DNA from: Opeltia flavorubescens | Taxonomy: Eukaryota > Ascomycota > Lecanoromycetes > Teloschistales > Teloschistaceae | Reading direction: 5' to 3' | NCBI GenBank assembly: GCA_000442125.1 | Contig: KE546975.1 | Location: 186,001 to 250,000, forward strand | DNA length: 64,000 nucleotides | Part shown: positions 46,399-58,144 of the stretch, in pieces | How positions within the stretch are numbered: the first letter of the stretch is position 1 | Layout: each line of letters opens with the position of its first letter | Notes under the pieces: generated by a model | What the model saw: the letters and a program-made list of their open reading frames with translations, nothing else | Databases searched by the model: none | What the model was told of the DNA's origin: nothing | Made by a program: the position numbers and the translations under genes

Positions 46399-47891
46399 GT
46401 GCTGGAGTGAACGTATCGTATCGAGATATAGAGCTACGTTGGTGTCACGAAGCGAGAAGTATATTGGTAGGAGAATAAGGTATCAGTATCCTGATTTGCG
46501 CTATGTAGCATCAATGTGTTGAGCTTTCAGACATGACTGAACCAAGACAAATGTAACTAGGAGCATTATAGCTTATAATAGGAGCTTATCAACAGGTCGA
46601 GTAGCACTTTTTGGTTGTCGTTTCTTTCTGTGTTCTACGACGCCCGTGGGTCGCGGCAATAAGCGTCACTGCCTCAAGACTCGAACGCTCCTTCCCTTCT
46701 CCCTCTCTTTGCCTCAACAGTGTGCCCTGAGCTCCTTCCCAGCCGGCAACTACATTAATGTTCTAAGCTTAGTCATTTTCGTTTCAATACCGGGCAAAGG
46801 TTTTCGTAACTTTACGCTCCAGATGGAATGACGACTTTCTTCCCGTTTCACTTCAAAATTCGCACATCGCGGCTATATGAGTACGAATATCTCTTCAACG
46901 TTCTCGTCTTGTGTCACCGTGTGATCATCTACGGTTGTCATTGACACCTCTGATCTTGGTGTGTGCTTGGTCTATGACGTTCACCTGGGTTCTCTGCTGG
47001 TAACGTCTACGTTCATGTCATTGTGAAGCTGCCTTTATAACCTAGGTTCATAAATCGGTCCGCTTGAACGAACTCGTCGGACTTCCCTGATTGACGCATT
47101 CTGGCACCCTCGTTATGCATTCATTATACTTACCTTTATCTCTTAGAGGCTTTTCCGTACAGGAATCATTTGAATGATATTCTTAGCATCAGGTTAGTAG
47201 AGAATGGCAACGTTCAGCCCTGGCTTGTGTCTGAAGATCATCACCAGAACGAAGAATGCTTGCCAACGATACATCACTAGGAATACTTTGCTCACTTCAT
47301 TTTAATGCCCCAAGCTTTAGTCAACACATCACAAGTGCCTCAGCCTTTTCCAATCACTTTCCTCCCACTCTTACTTATCTCTTCGCCCACCAATGCCGGT
47401 GTTGGCTCATTTGGAATCTCACTTTACCTTCGAACGACCTCAAAGATTTGTTGTAATGCCTGTCCGATCCTCAGTCGAGGAAGCTTCACTTTCTATATGG
47501 GTATGACATTGCACAATCACTCACCTGTGACTGAAGTGAGCTTATCCAGCTTTGAACTTCAGCATACAACACTTTCATCATTTTCACGATCACTGGTACA
47601 ACATTCTATCCATAGCGCCACTTGATTTAGTGTGCTGCACGATTCGTATCAACAATTTGCCCATTTCACGAACACTCCTACAACCTTCCTCCTGCAGCGC
47701 GACTCAATTTACTATGCCGTATCATCCGTATCAAATTACTATCATACGCGTCGAATTTTCCGTCTATTAGCTATTCTCGAAGCTGAGCGGTGGGTAAGTG
47801 GTCGTAAACTCCGTTCAAAATTAAGTGATGTACATTATCTATCAGCTAATATTGTAGTGACCCGGATTCCACACTCTAGCATTCGAAGAAA
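46399..47891. other. 1.5 kb intergenic region
   Basis: It contains the reductase 3' region and the upstream region of the next gene. Several plus-strand frames of 60-106 codons (47256-47895) are pyrimidine-rich and overlap one another, and I see no domain in them. No repeat or RNA gene was recognised. Confidence 0.4.
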
Positions 47892-49748
47892 ATGACACTT
47901 ACCACGCAGGAGCAAACGCTGTTGGCCAACATCAAACTCTACATCTCAAAGGCAAACGATGAATTGACTCCAGAAGGCCTCAAAGCTCTTGCTAAAATCC
48001 CGAAATTGAAAGCTATCATACTCAAGATCGTGGACGTGTCCCCCAAGTACGCAAAGCATTTGTTACGAGAGCCGTCAACTATATTAGGATATGACCTCAA
48101 GCGCTATGAACTAGAAGCCCGCCGCCAGAAACGCGAAACAGTACATCTGATCAAAGAAGAGCGTCGGAGAGAGGAACGTCAAGCAATAGAATCACGCAAA
48201 GCACAAAGACAGGTGAACAGATTGCGAGGAACCAAAAAGCGGGGAAGACAAGCAGTGGAGAGCAGCGACGACAATGAAGCGACGGGCGAAGGGATTGGTG
48301 CAAAAAGGGCAAGGCGGACAGGCTCCAACGCAAATACAACTTACCATGAGTCTACCGAGATGGAACATGAGGTTGAGTCAGAGCAGGAGAGTCTGACACG
48401 TGCTGTGTCACGGACAAACTTAGTTGACGAGCTTCAAAAGATTGATCAAATTAGCACACCGAGCTCCTCCTCTTCTGCAACCTCCCAGCACGGGGAATCA
48501 AATCACGATCCCGAACCTCCAGCTCAAACCTCGTTGTCTTCTAGGGAAGGTTCAAAGAAATCGTCAACTGATACTCGAATGATTCGGCGGCCGCGTCATA
48601 GCATCTCCAATAGCAAGAAAACTCCTCATGTTCTTCGGCCAACCACCCGAAGCCTTACAATCGTTCAGAACATAGAGATCGCCATCTTCAGTCAGGATCC
48701 AGCGACTGTACTGCAGTTAACACAAGAATTCAAGGTCGACATTCTTCCCCAGTATGATGAACTTCTGCGGCCGGAGAATATTGACAGTGGCATCAACGAA
48801 CTTTTCATCCTCTGCCCAAAACTAAATTTTGATGTTGTCAAGCATCAACTTCTTGACTTTACAGAGCGTCGGAAGAGCAAGCCTGGCCTTAGAGCCCAAG
48901 ATGCATACTTCTCAGTGGACGCCGAGCCCGCAGCCATATTCCAAGCCATACAAATATCAGCGACTAACGAAGCAGATGCCAAATTGCATCGTGTGTATGG
49001 TCAGATACAGCTTGTTAGATCCGTCAAGCGAAAAGTCGAGGAAGGGTACGAGCCTAAGAATCGCAAGGATATAGCGGATCGCAAAGATGTCGTATTGTTT
49101 GGACTCGTAGGTTACTATCTTGATGAGATGGCGGACCAGATCTGCGCTGGAGAACCACCGGATACAAGACAAAAAACAAGATCGAGCTTGCGCCGCGAGT
49201 ACCATGCTGGCCGCCATTGGTTAAAAATGGTGGAAGCTCTCGGAGGTATGGGGGTAGTCTTCGTCTTTGTCTTTGCAGGTACGTCTAGTAAATCGACAAG
49301 TCAGACTCGCTACGCTAACAGTGTTACGATCTAAGGGATCAGCTGTCACGGGATCGCAAACAACTACAACGGTTTTCAACGTGCTTGCCTTGCTCACGTC
49401 TTAGAGAAATTGCCCAGCATCAAAGCTTTGATCGCCAGTTTCGGAGATAAAGCATTGGAGGAGTTCTGCCGCATAGGACAAGTGGACTCGGATACTGTCA
49501 ACAGGATTCGAGCCGTAGATGGACCAACGATGCCTTTCATTGAGGATGATGTCAGTGTGGATTCCGAGGAAGATGCAGAGAGCGATGTGGGGGATGAAGT
49601 CAGACAATTGAGATTGGAATTCAAGCCCTCTAATTACAGACTCCCTGTCAAATATGGCAAGGATGGTAACACAGAGTCTGCTTCCCTTTTTATCAGCGAC
49701 GAATCCCATAGTGAGTATGAGGAAGAGGAGGATGAGGACGAAGACTAG
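47892..49748 (+). CDS. Uncharacterised acidic/basic protein, probably nuclear, 599 aa
   Basis: Two exons (47892-49278 and 49336-49748; intron 57 nt). Residues 1-70 look globular (LTPEGLKALAKIPKLK). Residues ~75-150 form a highly charged, Arg/Lys/Glu-rich probable coiled coil with bipartite nuclear-signal-like stretches (KKRGRQ, KRARR). A Ser/Glu-rich disordered region follows (~150-250). A second globular part runs from ~265 to ~550 (TIVQNIEIAIFSQDPATVLQL, NELFILCPKLNFDVVKHQLL, YHAGRHWLKMVEALGG, then CHGIANNYNGFQRACLAHVLEKLP after splicing). The end is an acidic tail (EYEEEEDEDED). I do not recognise a family. The intron is supported by the way the C-terminal exon continues the fold. Confidence 0.78.
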
Positions 49749-50901
49749 ATCTGTGCAAGTGAGCGACTGTGGTGAGTCACTTATAAATTCCTTATTGATC
49801 TCTTCGAGCATGTCGTGAGCTGATAAATCTTTAGCACCATCTACCGTGTGAATGAAGTTCGAAATTGTTCGATGTTCATGGTACAGAAGCTCACTCGTCA
49901 TGTTCTGTTGTGATGATACTCAGTGATGGATGGATATATGGCAGTGCAGTATCAGTGGTCTTGACATTATCAGAGAGAGCATCGGCCGACTTGATATCCT
50001 GGGGATTCTCATTCATCAACTATTCGGCCACAATACTTTTATGGCACAGAACGATTTTCCAGTCATGTACTTACCTAGCCTGCAATGAGACGCTCACAAT
50101 TAGAATGAAAGGATTTACCAAGTCTTTCATGTCGTGACCTTGATCACGAAACTCTTTTCCTTCCGTAGACAAGCAGCCATACCTCCATAGGGTAAAATCT
50201 CTATGTTCAGGCACTTGATGTTGACATCTCGAATCCACATGAATGTTACTAGTAATATCACCTTAGCTAGAAGTGGGAAATGATGTATTGACACACCTAT
50301 ATAAGCTTAAATAGCTGTAACATGCAGTTTAAATAATTGACCACAGTAACTTGTGTTTACAGCCAAGACTGTTGAAGGAAAGTGTTGTTCACCGTAGGAT
50401 TTCCATGTCCAATCAACAGAAACTACTATCCAAGACCCCTTAGCACTGAGAACCTTACCTTTAACTCTAGCGCACATGTATATATGATTTCTTCTTCCAG
50501 ACAATGGGTTTTCAGAATTCATTGCAGTCGTTATATACAGATAAGGCTATATAGATTTCTCTATCTATACCAGTAGTCTCATGGTCTCTAGCAAAAGTGA
50601 TCTCCTGATAAAACATGCCAAGACCTCTTGTGATGAAAACAACTTAAGTGAAGATGATATCTCATCTCGAACATAATTTAGCATACTTGTGGTATTTTGT
50701 GATCGTTCACTCCTTATACCTTTACCCTCACGATCACATACTTTCTCACTCTCATATATTTCCATTTGCCATTTACCATCGTCAGTACCAAGCATCTCAA
50801 ACTATCTTATTGCTCGTAAACAGTAGTACCTTCAAGTCTCTTCAACAAAGGCAATTTACTCACTCTCCTCTTTTCTCACGTACCAACACTTCTCAAACGC
50901 G
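49749..50901. other. 1.15 kb AT-rich intergenic region
   Basis: It separates two plus-strand genes. Only short AT-rich frames occur; a 166-codon minus-strand frame overlaps the previous gene antisense and is a shadow of it. Nothing else identified. Confidence 0.4.
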
Positions 50902-52160
50902 ATGGAATACACCCCGATGCCAACGGATGTTGATCTCGGAAACTTTGACCTGGACGATGAGACCACCATCCCTTCCTCCCCGCCAATGACCGCCCACGAC
51001 CTAGCATCCGAGGATGCGCTTGTCAGGTTGCAGGAGAGGAGTAAGCCGATACCTAGATCTAGAGACCTATCACAGACTGACGCTTTCACAGTGACGATGG
51101 AGATTGAACGGTTCCTAGCCATGCGCCCAACCACTGCCGCCGTTGAACGCGCTGTGAACATGTCGATTGGGTTTACGGACAGGCTGCTGGCGCGTGTCAG
51201 GGAGAATGGACCTATTGAGGCTTACCAGGGGGAGGGGGATGAGATGGAGGAGCATGGTGGTGCGAGTCGATTTGGTTGTGATGAGCGTTACTGCCTGCCG
51301 CCGTTCCTAGACTCGTCAAGCAGCCAGGCAGCAACAGCTCCAGCCAGCCCTACCGATTCCGATTTCGACGTGAGTCCCACAAGATCCTCACGACGAGATG
51401 GAAAGAAAGACAGCTCACGAGTCGCAGTTCCAATCCATCCTCCCAGACACCATCCTAGAAACCTACCACACACTTCCCTACTCCGCCCTCTGGCCCTCCG
51501 AACTAGGCGTTCCTTCCCAAAAACTCTCAGAATTCAACAACGTATTCCGGTGCAAACAGAAATTCGTCGAACTTGTAAAACGCGGCGCGATTGAAATTGG
51601 AGATGAGTTTGGGGTGCTTTGTCACTTTGAGGGAGGAGGGGAGGATCCGCAATGGCGGTATGCAAAGGTATGTTTTTGAATTTACTGATATGTCTTATTA
51701 TCAGCTTACCATATCTTGCCTGGTATGACTGACTGACACGACACTTCTATTTATCTAGGTAGCGAGCATAGAGTACGGCCCCGCGCCCCCTTCCAAGAAG
51801 TCGCAATGGGCGACTCTACTCGTCATGCTCGACGCAAAAGGCGGGCAAGAACTCTCCCGACCGAGCCACTGCGGAGTCAATCCTGGCGATATCGCACAAG
51901 CCATTGCCAGCTTTCATGGCGGTAACGCAGAAGCCAAGCCTGGCTACTCGTCTCTCTTCCTGTTTCGAAACGAGCAAGATTTGGGCAGCATATATGAAGT
52001 CCGGTGTGTATACGCGCTGTGGCAAACGATAGTCGATAGTTGGGCGGAGAGAACAGGGGCGAAATGGAGGTCACGGCGGCTGGGGAAGACGGGTCAATTT
52101 TCGCCTAATGCGTCTATTGAGAGGAGAGGAGGACGGAGAGGGAAAGACGGTGGTGGTTAG
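50902..52160 (+). CDS. Uncharacterised protein, 369 aa
   Basis: Three exons (50902-51369, 51428-51667, 51759-52160; introns 58 and 91 nt, all phase 0). The N-terminal ~155 residues are acidic and low complexity at the start, then helical (TMEIERFLAMRPTTAAVERAVN). The middle exon has LPDTILETYHTLPYSALWP and WRYAK. The last part is a compact-looking alpha/beta region (VASIEYGPAPPSKKSQWATLL, IAQAIASFHGG, YEVRCVYALWQTIVDSWAERT) ending in a basic Gly/Arg tail. No signal peptide or membrane helix. I do not recognise the family. Confidence 0.68.
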
Positions 52161-52545
52161 TGAGAATGGCTGTCCTGGGAAGCGGGTTAGGTGGCGTTTG
52201 GTTGCTGAGATGGGATGAGATAGTCATTCTTAATGGTTGTGCTGGGAAATTATAGAGTGTTGACATGGGAGGTCGTCTCCACTGAGTTTATCACATGGCT
52301 TGTCACGTGCTGCCGAGGCTTTCGAGCTTCCTCGCTTATCGATATCGTCTACCAGTGCTCCTACACATGAGTTCGTCACATCGATTTCACGTGCTTCTAT
52401 TTCTAATTCTGTTAAGAGTCAAAACCAGCCTATATTCTGCACTAATTCAAGCCCACTGTGGGACCCCTTTTGGTGCAGAATTTCATCTGACAAATTCTAT
52501 TCATTGTTGAAATGATATCCATAAGAACAAAACCGGCAGATAATA
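52161..52545. other. Convergent 3' intergenic region
   Basis: It lies between two converging genes. Short overlapping plus-strand frames (52295-52515) have no support. Confidence 0.35.
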
Positions 52546-53760
52546 TCATCTATATATAGGTCGCTCCACCCCTGGTTTGAACATTTCGGTCAACTCAGCA
52601 TTAACATCCAATATATCCCACTGGTAGGGGTCCAGACCGTCCGGATCCCCGTTCAAGCAGTCATTTTCGAACCAATCTTTGAGATCCTTGTCGTCCCTGT
52701 TGCACCGTTTCTTTCGATAGATGCGCTTTAGGGCTTCCCAGCCGCCACTACCTCCGATATCTTCAGCACATGGGTGACCTTCTCCGCCCAAGCAGAGAAC
52801 TCGCATATCTTTGCAGCCAACATCGCCATGCAAGCCTTTCTGAGCGCGACCGAGCAAAGTGATGACGTGCATCCAGCCATCACCCATGTCGTACTCGTAG
52901 CGCAGAGTAATCTTGCCTTCTCCAGGCCCAGTACCCACCGGATTACCATCCTCGTCATGCCAGACTTTCTTCTCGAAGACGTCACATAGCCTCCAGTCCA
53001 CTTCTTTCTGAGGTTCTGGCCATACACCGGCACTGTTAGGATGACGGTGAAGCTGAAGTACTACCTTATGGAACAGCCTCCTTGCATTATCGTCAGGCTT
53101 GGTGGCAACGTCGACAGTGAAGTCGTGCATATGCATGTCGCTCCATCCAAAGGCAATCTGCAAGGCTTCATGCAAATCTGCGAAGGTAAGCGATGGAGGA
53201 ACGGAGAGGAAGCGGGTGACCGTCGGATCCTTGGATGAGACCAGAGCAACCACAAGTAGGTAATTGGAATCGTCCCTCTCTGACAAATCTTCTTCTCCTG
53301 CGGCCTCGGTTTTGACATTTGGCCGTTCCATCTTCATGGAGTTCTCCTCCCAAATTGATGCGGCTTCGTCTGAAGGTTCTGTCTTGCAGCTGTGGTGTTC
53401 GTTCTTGACGGGCCTCTCATCTTTCGTGGGCTCATGTTTCATTGACTCTCCCATCATGTGCTCTTCCTTCAATAGCTTTCGTCGTATAGTATCTACCTCT
53501 TTGGGCTCGCGCTTGACAGCTTCTTCCCCAATTGGCTCATTCTTCATGGCGTCTGCTAGCTTCTCAGACTCCTCTTTCTTTTGGGTGGCAGGTGGAGGAC
53601 TTTGGCTCGCTGTTGAACCTTCTTGTTTGACATTCTCAATAGCATCGTTATGGCGCTCAGACTTGACACTTGGTCGTGCAGACTTGATTGTATTGCCATT
53701 CTTTGGTCGTAGAGGAGTGGAGCGTGCTGACGTCGATTTGGATTTTGCCGCTTTAGGCAT
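52546..53760 (-). CDS. Plasmid pRiA4b ORF-3-like family protein with a Lys/Glu-rich N-terminus
   Basis: A single exon of 404 residues. The C-terminal half (from ~165) is the pRiA4b ORF-3-like domain (PF07929): YLLVVALVSSKDPTVTRFLSV, LHEALQIAFGWSDMHMHDF, then ITLRYEYDMGDGWMHVITLL, CLGGEGHPCAEDIGGSGGWEAL and FDPYQWDI-like WDILDVNAEL near the end. The domain's biochemical function is unknown; it is shared by bacteria, plasmids and fungi. The N-terminal ~160 residues are disordered and contain nine [VML]KxE motifs that fit the sumoylation consensus. A start codon preceded by MCB and CRE-like boxes 75-107 bp upstream hints at cell-cycle or stress control. No membrane helix. Confidence 0.88.
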   Translation of the reverse strand: MPKAAKSKSTSARSTPLRPKNGNTIKSARPSVKSERHNDAIENVKQEGSTASQSPPPATQKKEESEKLADAMKNEPIGEEAVKREPKEVDTIRRKLLKEEHMMGESMKHEPTKDERPVKNEHHSCKTEPSDEAASIWEENSMKMERPNVKTEAAGEEDLSERDDSNYLLVVALVSSKDPTVTRFLSVPPSLTFADLHEALQIAFGWSDMHMHDFTVDVATKPDDNARRLFHKVVLQLHRHPNSAGVWPEPQKEVDWRLCDVFEKKVWHDEDGNPVGTGPGEGKITLRYEYDMGDGWMHVITLLGRAQKGLHGDVGCKDMRVLCLGGEGHPCAEDIGGSGGWEALKRIYRKKRCNRDDKDLKDWFENDCLNGDPDGLDPYQWDILDVNAELTEMFKPGVERPIYR

Positions 53761-54568
53761 TGTGAAAAGTCAATTGAGTTGCTGTAAAGCTACCGTTCGT
53801 GCCGCAATTGGTCGAGCAGAAAGTGTAAACACGACGCGTTGACGCGTTCGTTGGATGACGTCATCGCCGTGACCCCGACCAAATCACATTTACACTCCTA
53901 CGCACAACGTGGGAGCTGGTACGCCGACTAATGTCCGGGCCAGCCCATACACAGTTATGCGTGAGTTTGTGCCAACCATTCTCACGATCTGTCTTTCCGC
54001 CTGGCATTATAAGGCCTTTGTCCTCAATTTTCGAGCAGATAATGGTGGCCTGCAGGTATCAATCACGTGCCTGGTCGTGAATTGTGGACGAGGAAGTATT
54101 TTTGATTGTCTCATTCATACTTTGAATTACTGAGAGTCTGATCATGTGGTACTTTCGATCAAATAGCAAACATTAGAAGGTAGAAATCTTTGCAAACCAA
54201 AGTTACTGCTTTGGAAAAAATTCTTCTCTATTCTGATGTCGAAGTTCAATGATTTCTCTCCCAGCATTGTCAATTATTTTATCTCGCAAGTAGTCATGGC
54301 ACTTTCCGTACAAAGTTTTTAATTTTGGTCTCTACTTCTCGACCAGAGACAGTATTGTTAGAATGGCTGGGAATCACCGCCTTTGTCTCTTGGGAAACCT
54401 GCTCACTTCTTCTCACGTGATCGACTTAAATCTATAACTAAATTCAATTCTTCACATCTCCCGAAATCTATGAATACCTTGCCCAGATACCGATTATAAT
54501 CATTAAAGATCTTTTATTCTTTATCTACTCATCTCCAACAAATCTCAAACTCTCAAGACTAGATCAAA
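53761..54568. promoter_or_regulatory. Divergent promoter region between pRiA4b-like and F-box genes
   Basis: The 0.8 kb gap is bounded by two start codons. It holds the MCB/CRE cluster listed separately near the minus-strand gene; the rest is AT-rich. The 74-codon frame at 53909 is not convincing. Confidence 0.5.
53835..53866. promoter_or_regulatory. Paired ACGCGT boxes and a perfect CRE palindrome
   Basis: Two ACGCGT hexamers (53835-53840 and 53843-53848), the site of the Mbp1-type G1/S factor MBF, lie beside GATGACGTCATC (53855-53866), a perfect 12-bp palindrome with a full ATF/CREB site in the middle. They are 75-106 bp upstream of the pRiA4b-like start codon, a normal distance for fungal activator sites. 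Confidence 0.55.
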
Positions 54569-55390
54569 ATGACGAGTAATGGACCATTGATGCGACTGCC
54601 GACTGAGCTACGTCTCGAGATCCTCCGATATCTCCTTGGTGCTAAGTGCTCGTGTCCCCCAACGGATGTCTTCCATCCCCGTCGAGCAATTGACGGCCAA
54701 AGGCATGCGCATACAGCGATTCTCGCTGTCAATCACCAACTGTATGGAGAAGGAAGCGACGTGTTGTACGACCGCAACTTCGATATCAGAGTCTCTCCTG
54801 AAGGATTGATTTTCACAAGATGGCAAGGAGAGATTAGGGACATTCCCGTCTTCCCATTCCATCGGGCAAGACAATTGACTATCAAAATCATGCGCAATAT
54901 TCTCATTAAACATGATATCTGTCTTTACATGAATCTCGCCACACTCTGCAATCACATTTCCGCAGTCTCGCCATCTTTGAACCGAGTTCAAATCATGTTC
55001 CTAAGATCTCCCAAGCCTTCATCACATTGGGGGGATATCGGCGTCTACGAGCCAAACAGTTGGGAGAGCATGACAGAGTACCCGAGACCACTTGTGATGG
55101 CCATAGAGAGAGCTCGTAAATTTTCAAACAATATTACGTTGTTTGAATGGTGTCTACAGCCACTTGCCCAGCTACCATTAGCAGAGGAGTGTACTATCGA
55201 AGTACCTCCCTCTGTTCAGAGCATTGAGTCAGCTACCACCTTAAGTCTGCAACTGGCTTCGAAAATCTCAGGGCAAGAGAGCACTTATCAGGATTCGCCG
55301 GGATCACGAGCGGCGCGCAACCTTGGATGCATGATACGCCGACGTATATTTGGTCTCGGACTGGATCCCGAACAAGGCGTCGCCGAGTAA
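54569..55390 (+). CDS. Short F-box-type protein (fungal), 273 aa
   Basis: A single exon. Residues 8-24 carry the F-box-like start LMRLPTELRLEILRYLLG. LAVNHQLYGEGSDVLYDRN (~50-70) is the usual continuation in fungal proteins of this type, followed by an alpha/beta region with FHRARQLTIKI and a conserved end (LAQLPLAEECTIEVP). Such proteins may bind Skp1 as substrate receptors of an SCF ubiquitin ligase, or be degenerate relatives. A second member with the same layout follows 0.9 kb downstream. Confidence 0.8.
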   Translation: MTSNGPLMRLPTELRLEILRYLLGAKCSCPPTDVFHPRRAIDGQRHAHTAILAVNHQLYGEGSDVLYDRNFDIRVSPEGLIFTRWQGEIRDIPVFPFHRARQLTIKIMRNILIKHDICLYMNLATLCNHISAVSPSLNRVQIMFLRSPKPSSHWGDIGVYEPNSWESMTEYPRPLVMAIERARKFSNNITLFEWCLQPLAQLPLAEECTIEVPPSVQSIESATTLSLQLASKISGQESTYQDSPGSRAARNLGCMIRRRIFGLGLDPEQGVAE

Positions 55391-56318
55391 CCTGGATCAT
55401 TGGAAAGTCCAATCATGGCGTTTCTCAACTCAGTGCACAATATCTGGAAGTCATTAAGGAGGAATTGAATAATTGAAGTCAAGTCTTAGCTCTATGTTAA
55501 GACCATGAATATATGAATGTGGTTCGTGATTAGTACATGATAAGCATCACCATCCGCAGCGCTTTCACATACCACAGCGAAAGAGGCAGATAAGCTATTG
55601 TACAATGCTTCTATATGCTGGGACTTCGCCATACAAGGCTCATGGAGGAATAATCGAGGTGTCGGGCTATAGGTCCATTAATGCAAACGCTCTCGTATAC
55701 GCGTATAAGGTTCCAGGGAAGGCCATAAACTAGATTCCATAGAAGCTAATTACCTTCAAAACTCAGGCCAGGCCACTGACAAGGACATCTGTATACCCAT
55801 AACCTAGATCGAACATTTATGATCAATTTGAGATAATCTGAAGGCCGTAACAGTTGACTCCTGAATGGACTCTGATTCAGATCATCGGACATAGTAAAGA
55901 ACAGTCAAGGTTTAACTGACTCATATCCTCGCACTTTTTTCCTTATGAGAAAATTTTCCTTAGAAAATGTTTGATGTTGTGAATTTCATAACTGTTGAAT
56001 CACAATCGCGCGCAAAAATGGTCAAAGCACTCACATGTTTCTGTTATTATGTCTTCTTTACATTTTTGACTCTTACTGCTTTCCCTGTCATCAGTTTTTT
56101 TGCAAATCTGTCTAGAGTCTTCAGAAATTCACAGATATCTGTATAATCACAATCTTCACGACACAAGTTGTATCTATCCGCAACACCGTCCAGCATTCTT
56201 GTTCTTAACATATCATATATCATTTACTCAACCTTCGTACAGCATATTCAAATTCTTGCTCTCAGGTCTCCTCGTCAATCGTCTAGAAACACTGTCACCT
56301 GTAAGAAGCTTCTTACAA
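55391..56318. other. Intergenic region, ~0.9 kb
   Basis: It lies between two F-box-type genes on the same strand. The frame of the second gene is open for 73 codons upstream of its chosen start, but this stretch is AT-rich and unlike a protein. No other feature. Confidence 0.4.
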
Positions 56319-57305
56319 ATGGCATCCACTACCGCGCCGTCGAAGATCTTCACCCTTCCCTCTGAGCTCCGCGCACAAATCCTTAGCTATCTTCTTCCGA
56401 CTTGGCTAATCATCGAACCCGACGGCTGGTCTTCGACTGCCCAAGGCCCGCCTTGTGGTGTATCGCCCACAGATTGGTATCCTGGACACGAACGGGTCAT
56501 CAGCGGAATTTGGAATCACGGGGAGAAATTCCACACTGAGATCCTTCGCGTAAATCGTCAGTTTCACCTAGACGGGATCGATTTCCTCTACCGTCTCAAA
56601 ACTTACAGGCTCGAGCTCAATCCATTCGGTTTTGATTTCCTCAACGAGTCGGGCCCGCTACAACAGCTTCCTCCTTTGCCCTACCACGAAATTAAGGAGT
56701 TTATGATTGATCTTGGTGGATACGAGTTCCCAAAAATGGCACTTCGCTTTCGTCAAAACCTTTTGTGGCTGTGCGGACTCCTTCGGCAGCACCAGATCCA
56801 CTTCAAGAAACTCAAAATCGAAATACTTGGATCGGATTACCGGAGCAGCTGGAACGAACTGTGGGATTCCACTATATCGGAACCCCCTGAATATGATCCG
56901 GACGATGCCGACATTTTCTACAACGTCGATATCATCGCGTCCCAAGAAGGCTTCAAATCCACGTTGGCATATCTCCTTACGCCACTTGCGCTGATACCTG
57001 TCGCGACGGAATGCAGCATCACACTCCCAGGTTCTCTGAAGGAGAATGAAGACGCTGTCGGTTTAGCCAAAGAGTACGAGGAATGCATTGATGGCACTTC
57101 TCCTTTCGATGAGAGTGACTGGTGTTTCCAACGGGATTTGAAACATTTTGAATGGATGAAGACTCATCCTGAGGGTGCAAGCAGTCAGTGTGAATGTGCG
57201 GACTGCAAAGAGTATTTCGAGGAGCAGGACTGGTTTCGCAGGTTGCGTTATTGGCGGGCCGATAATTTGGAGCTCCCAGGTCTGCGTCCGGGTGACAGAT
57301 GGTGA
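56319..57305 (+). CDS. F-box-type protein (fungal), 328 aa
   Basis: A single exon. I start at the ATG at 56319 because it leads straight into IFTLPSELRAQILSYLLP, the F-box-like motif seen at the same place in the neighbour; the frame's first ATG at 56100 adds 73 implausible residues. Shared layout: ILRVNRQFHLDGIDFLYR (the LxVNxQxxxEGxxxLY block), LPYHEIKEFMIDLGG, and LTPLALIPVATECSITLPG, matching LQPLAQLPLAEECTIEVP in the neighbour. The C-terminus has a CECADC motif that could bind metal. Likely a substrate-receptor-type protein; the target is unknown. Confidence 0.8.
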   Translation: MASTTAPSKIFTLPSELRAQILSYLLPTWLIIEPDGWSSTAQGPPCGVSPTDWYPGHERVISGIWNHGEKFHTEILRVNRQFHLDGIDFLYRLKTYRLELNPFGFDFLNESGPLQQLPPLPYHEIKEFMIDLGGYEFPKMALRFRQNLLWLCGLLRQHQIHFKKLKIEILGSDYRSSWNELWDSTISEPPEYDPDDADIFYNVDIIASQEGFKSTLAYLLTPLALIPVATECSITLPGSLKENEDAVGLAKEYEECIDGTSPFDESDWCFQRDLKHFEWMKTHPEGASSQCECADCKEYFEEQDWFRRLRYWRADNLELPGLRPGDRW

Positions 57306-58144
57306 AGCGAAGATTGGATTCTTCAGACTCGAGACACGATGATGATGGTTCAGTATTGATATCATAGGGTCTCGGCAGTCTGATGAAAATCTCCTTTCCT
57401 TGAGTACTCTCCATCTTCGGAAATTATTTTCTTGAGCATGCGTCATATCATTATTGAGATTTACCTTTTTGACTCACATGATTGCGTGAAGGTTGCTGAC
57501 AGCACGAGAAGAACCATACTCCATCAAAAGCTACCCATTACAGAAGTATGATAACAACGTTCCATCTTGTTCGATCGTGGTGATGAACCACCTTGATAAT
57601 CCTCTCGACGATCTCGGACTTCAAATACTCTTATTCCTGCGACCCGTCTTTTCTGTGGCATTGGAGACGGTGCCAAGGAATGCAATTTGCCAAGCGTGGC
57701 AGGGACGACTCTGCTCTCCTCCAGAACCTATCACTTTTTTCTAATTCAATCATGTCATTGACCAATTGACGTGTCCAGACATCTCCTTTTCGGATATTGT
57801 ACGCCATAAGCACACATCTTAAAGCGTGCATTTCCCTGGCCAATGATGGGGTGCGACGTCGACGATCAGGCTCCGCTGTGCATGGCGGGGCTGAAGACAG
57901 CCTCGTCCAGACCGATTCAAGTTTCTTCGTGAACTATTGGGAAATTTCTCTCTTTGTAACCATCTTACAATCTGTGTGCTTCAAAAGTTTTGTTGAAATA
58001 TCATTGTGAAGGTCTGTTTCGTTGTCTCGTCGATCATTTCATGTATCCAGCGGTAATTTTCAGCCTTCTCAAGAATCGGTCAAGCATTTTATCACTGAAT
58101 GATTCAGAACTTCGTTCTTTGCGCCAGGTCAGCTCAAATCATTA
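57306..58144. other. Intergenic region, ~0.8 kb
   Basis: Short frames on both strands (57493-57843) lack any feature; the minus-strand 127-131-codon frames are antisense shadows of the F-box gene's end. Presumed promoter of the gene at 58145. Confidence 0.4.
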
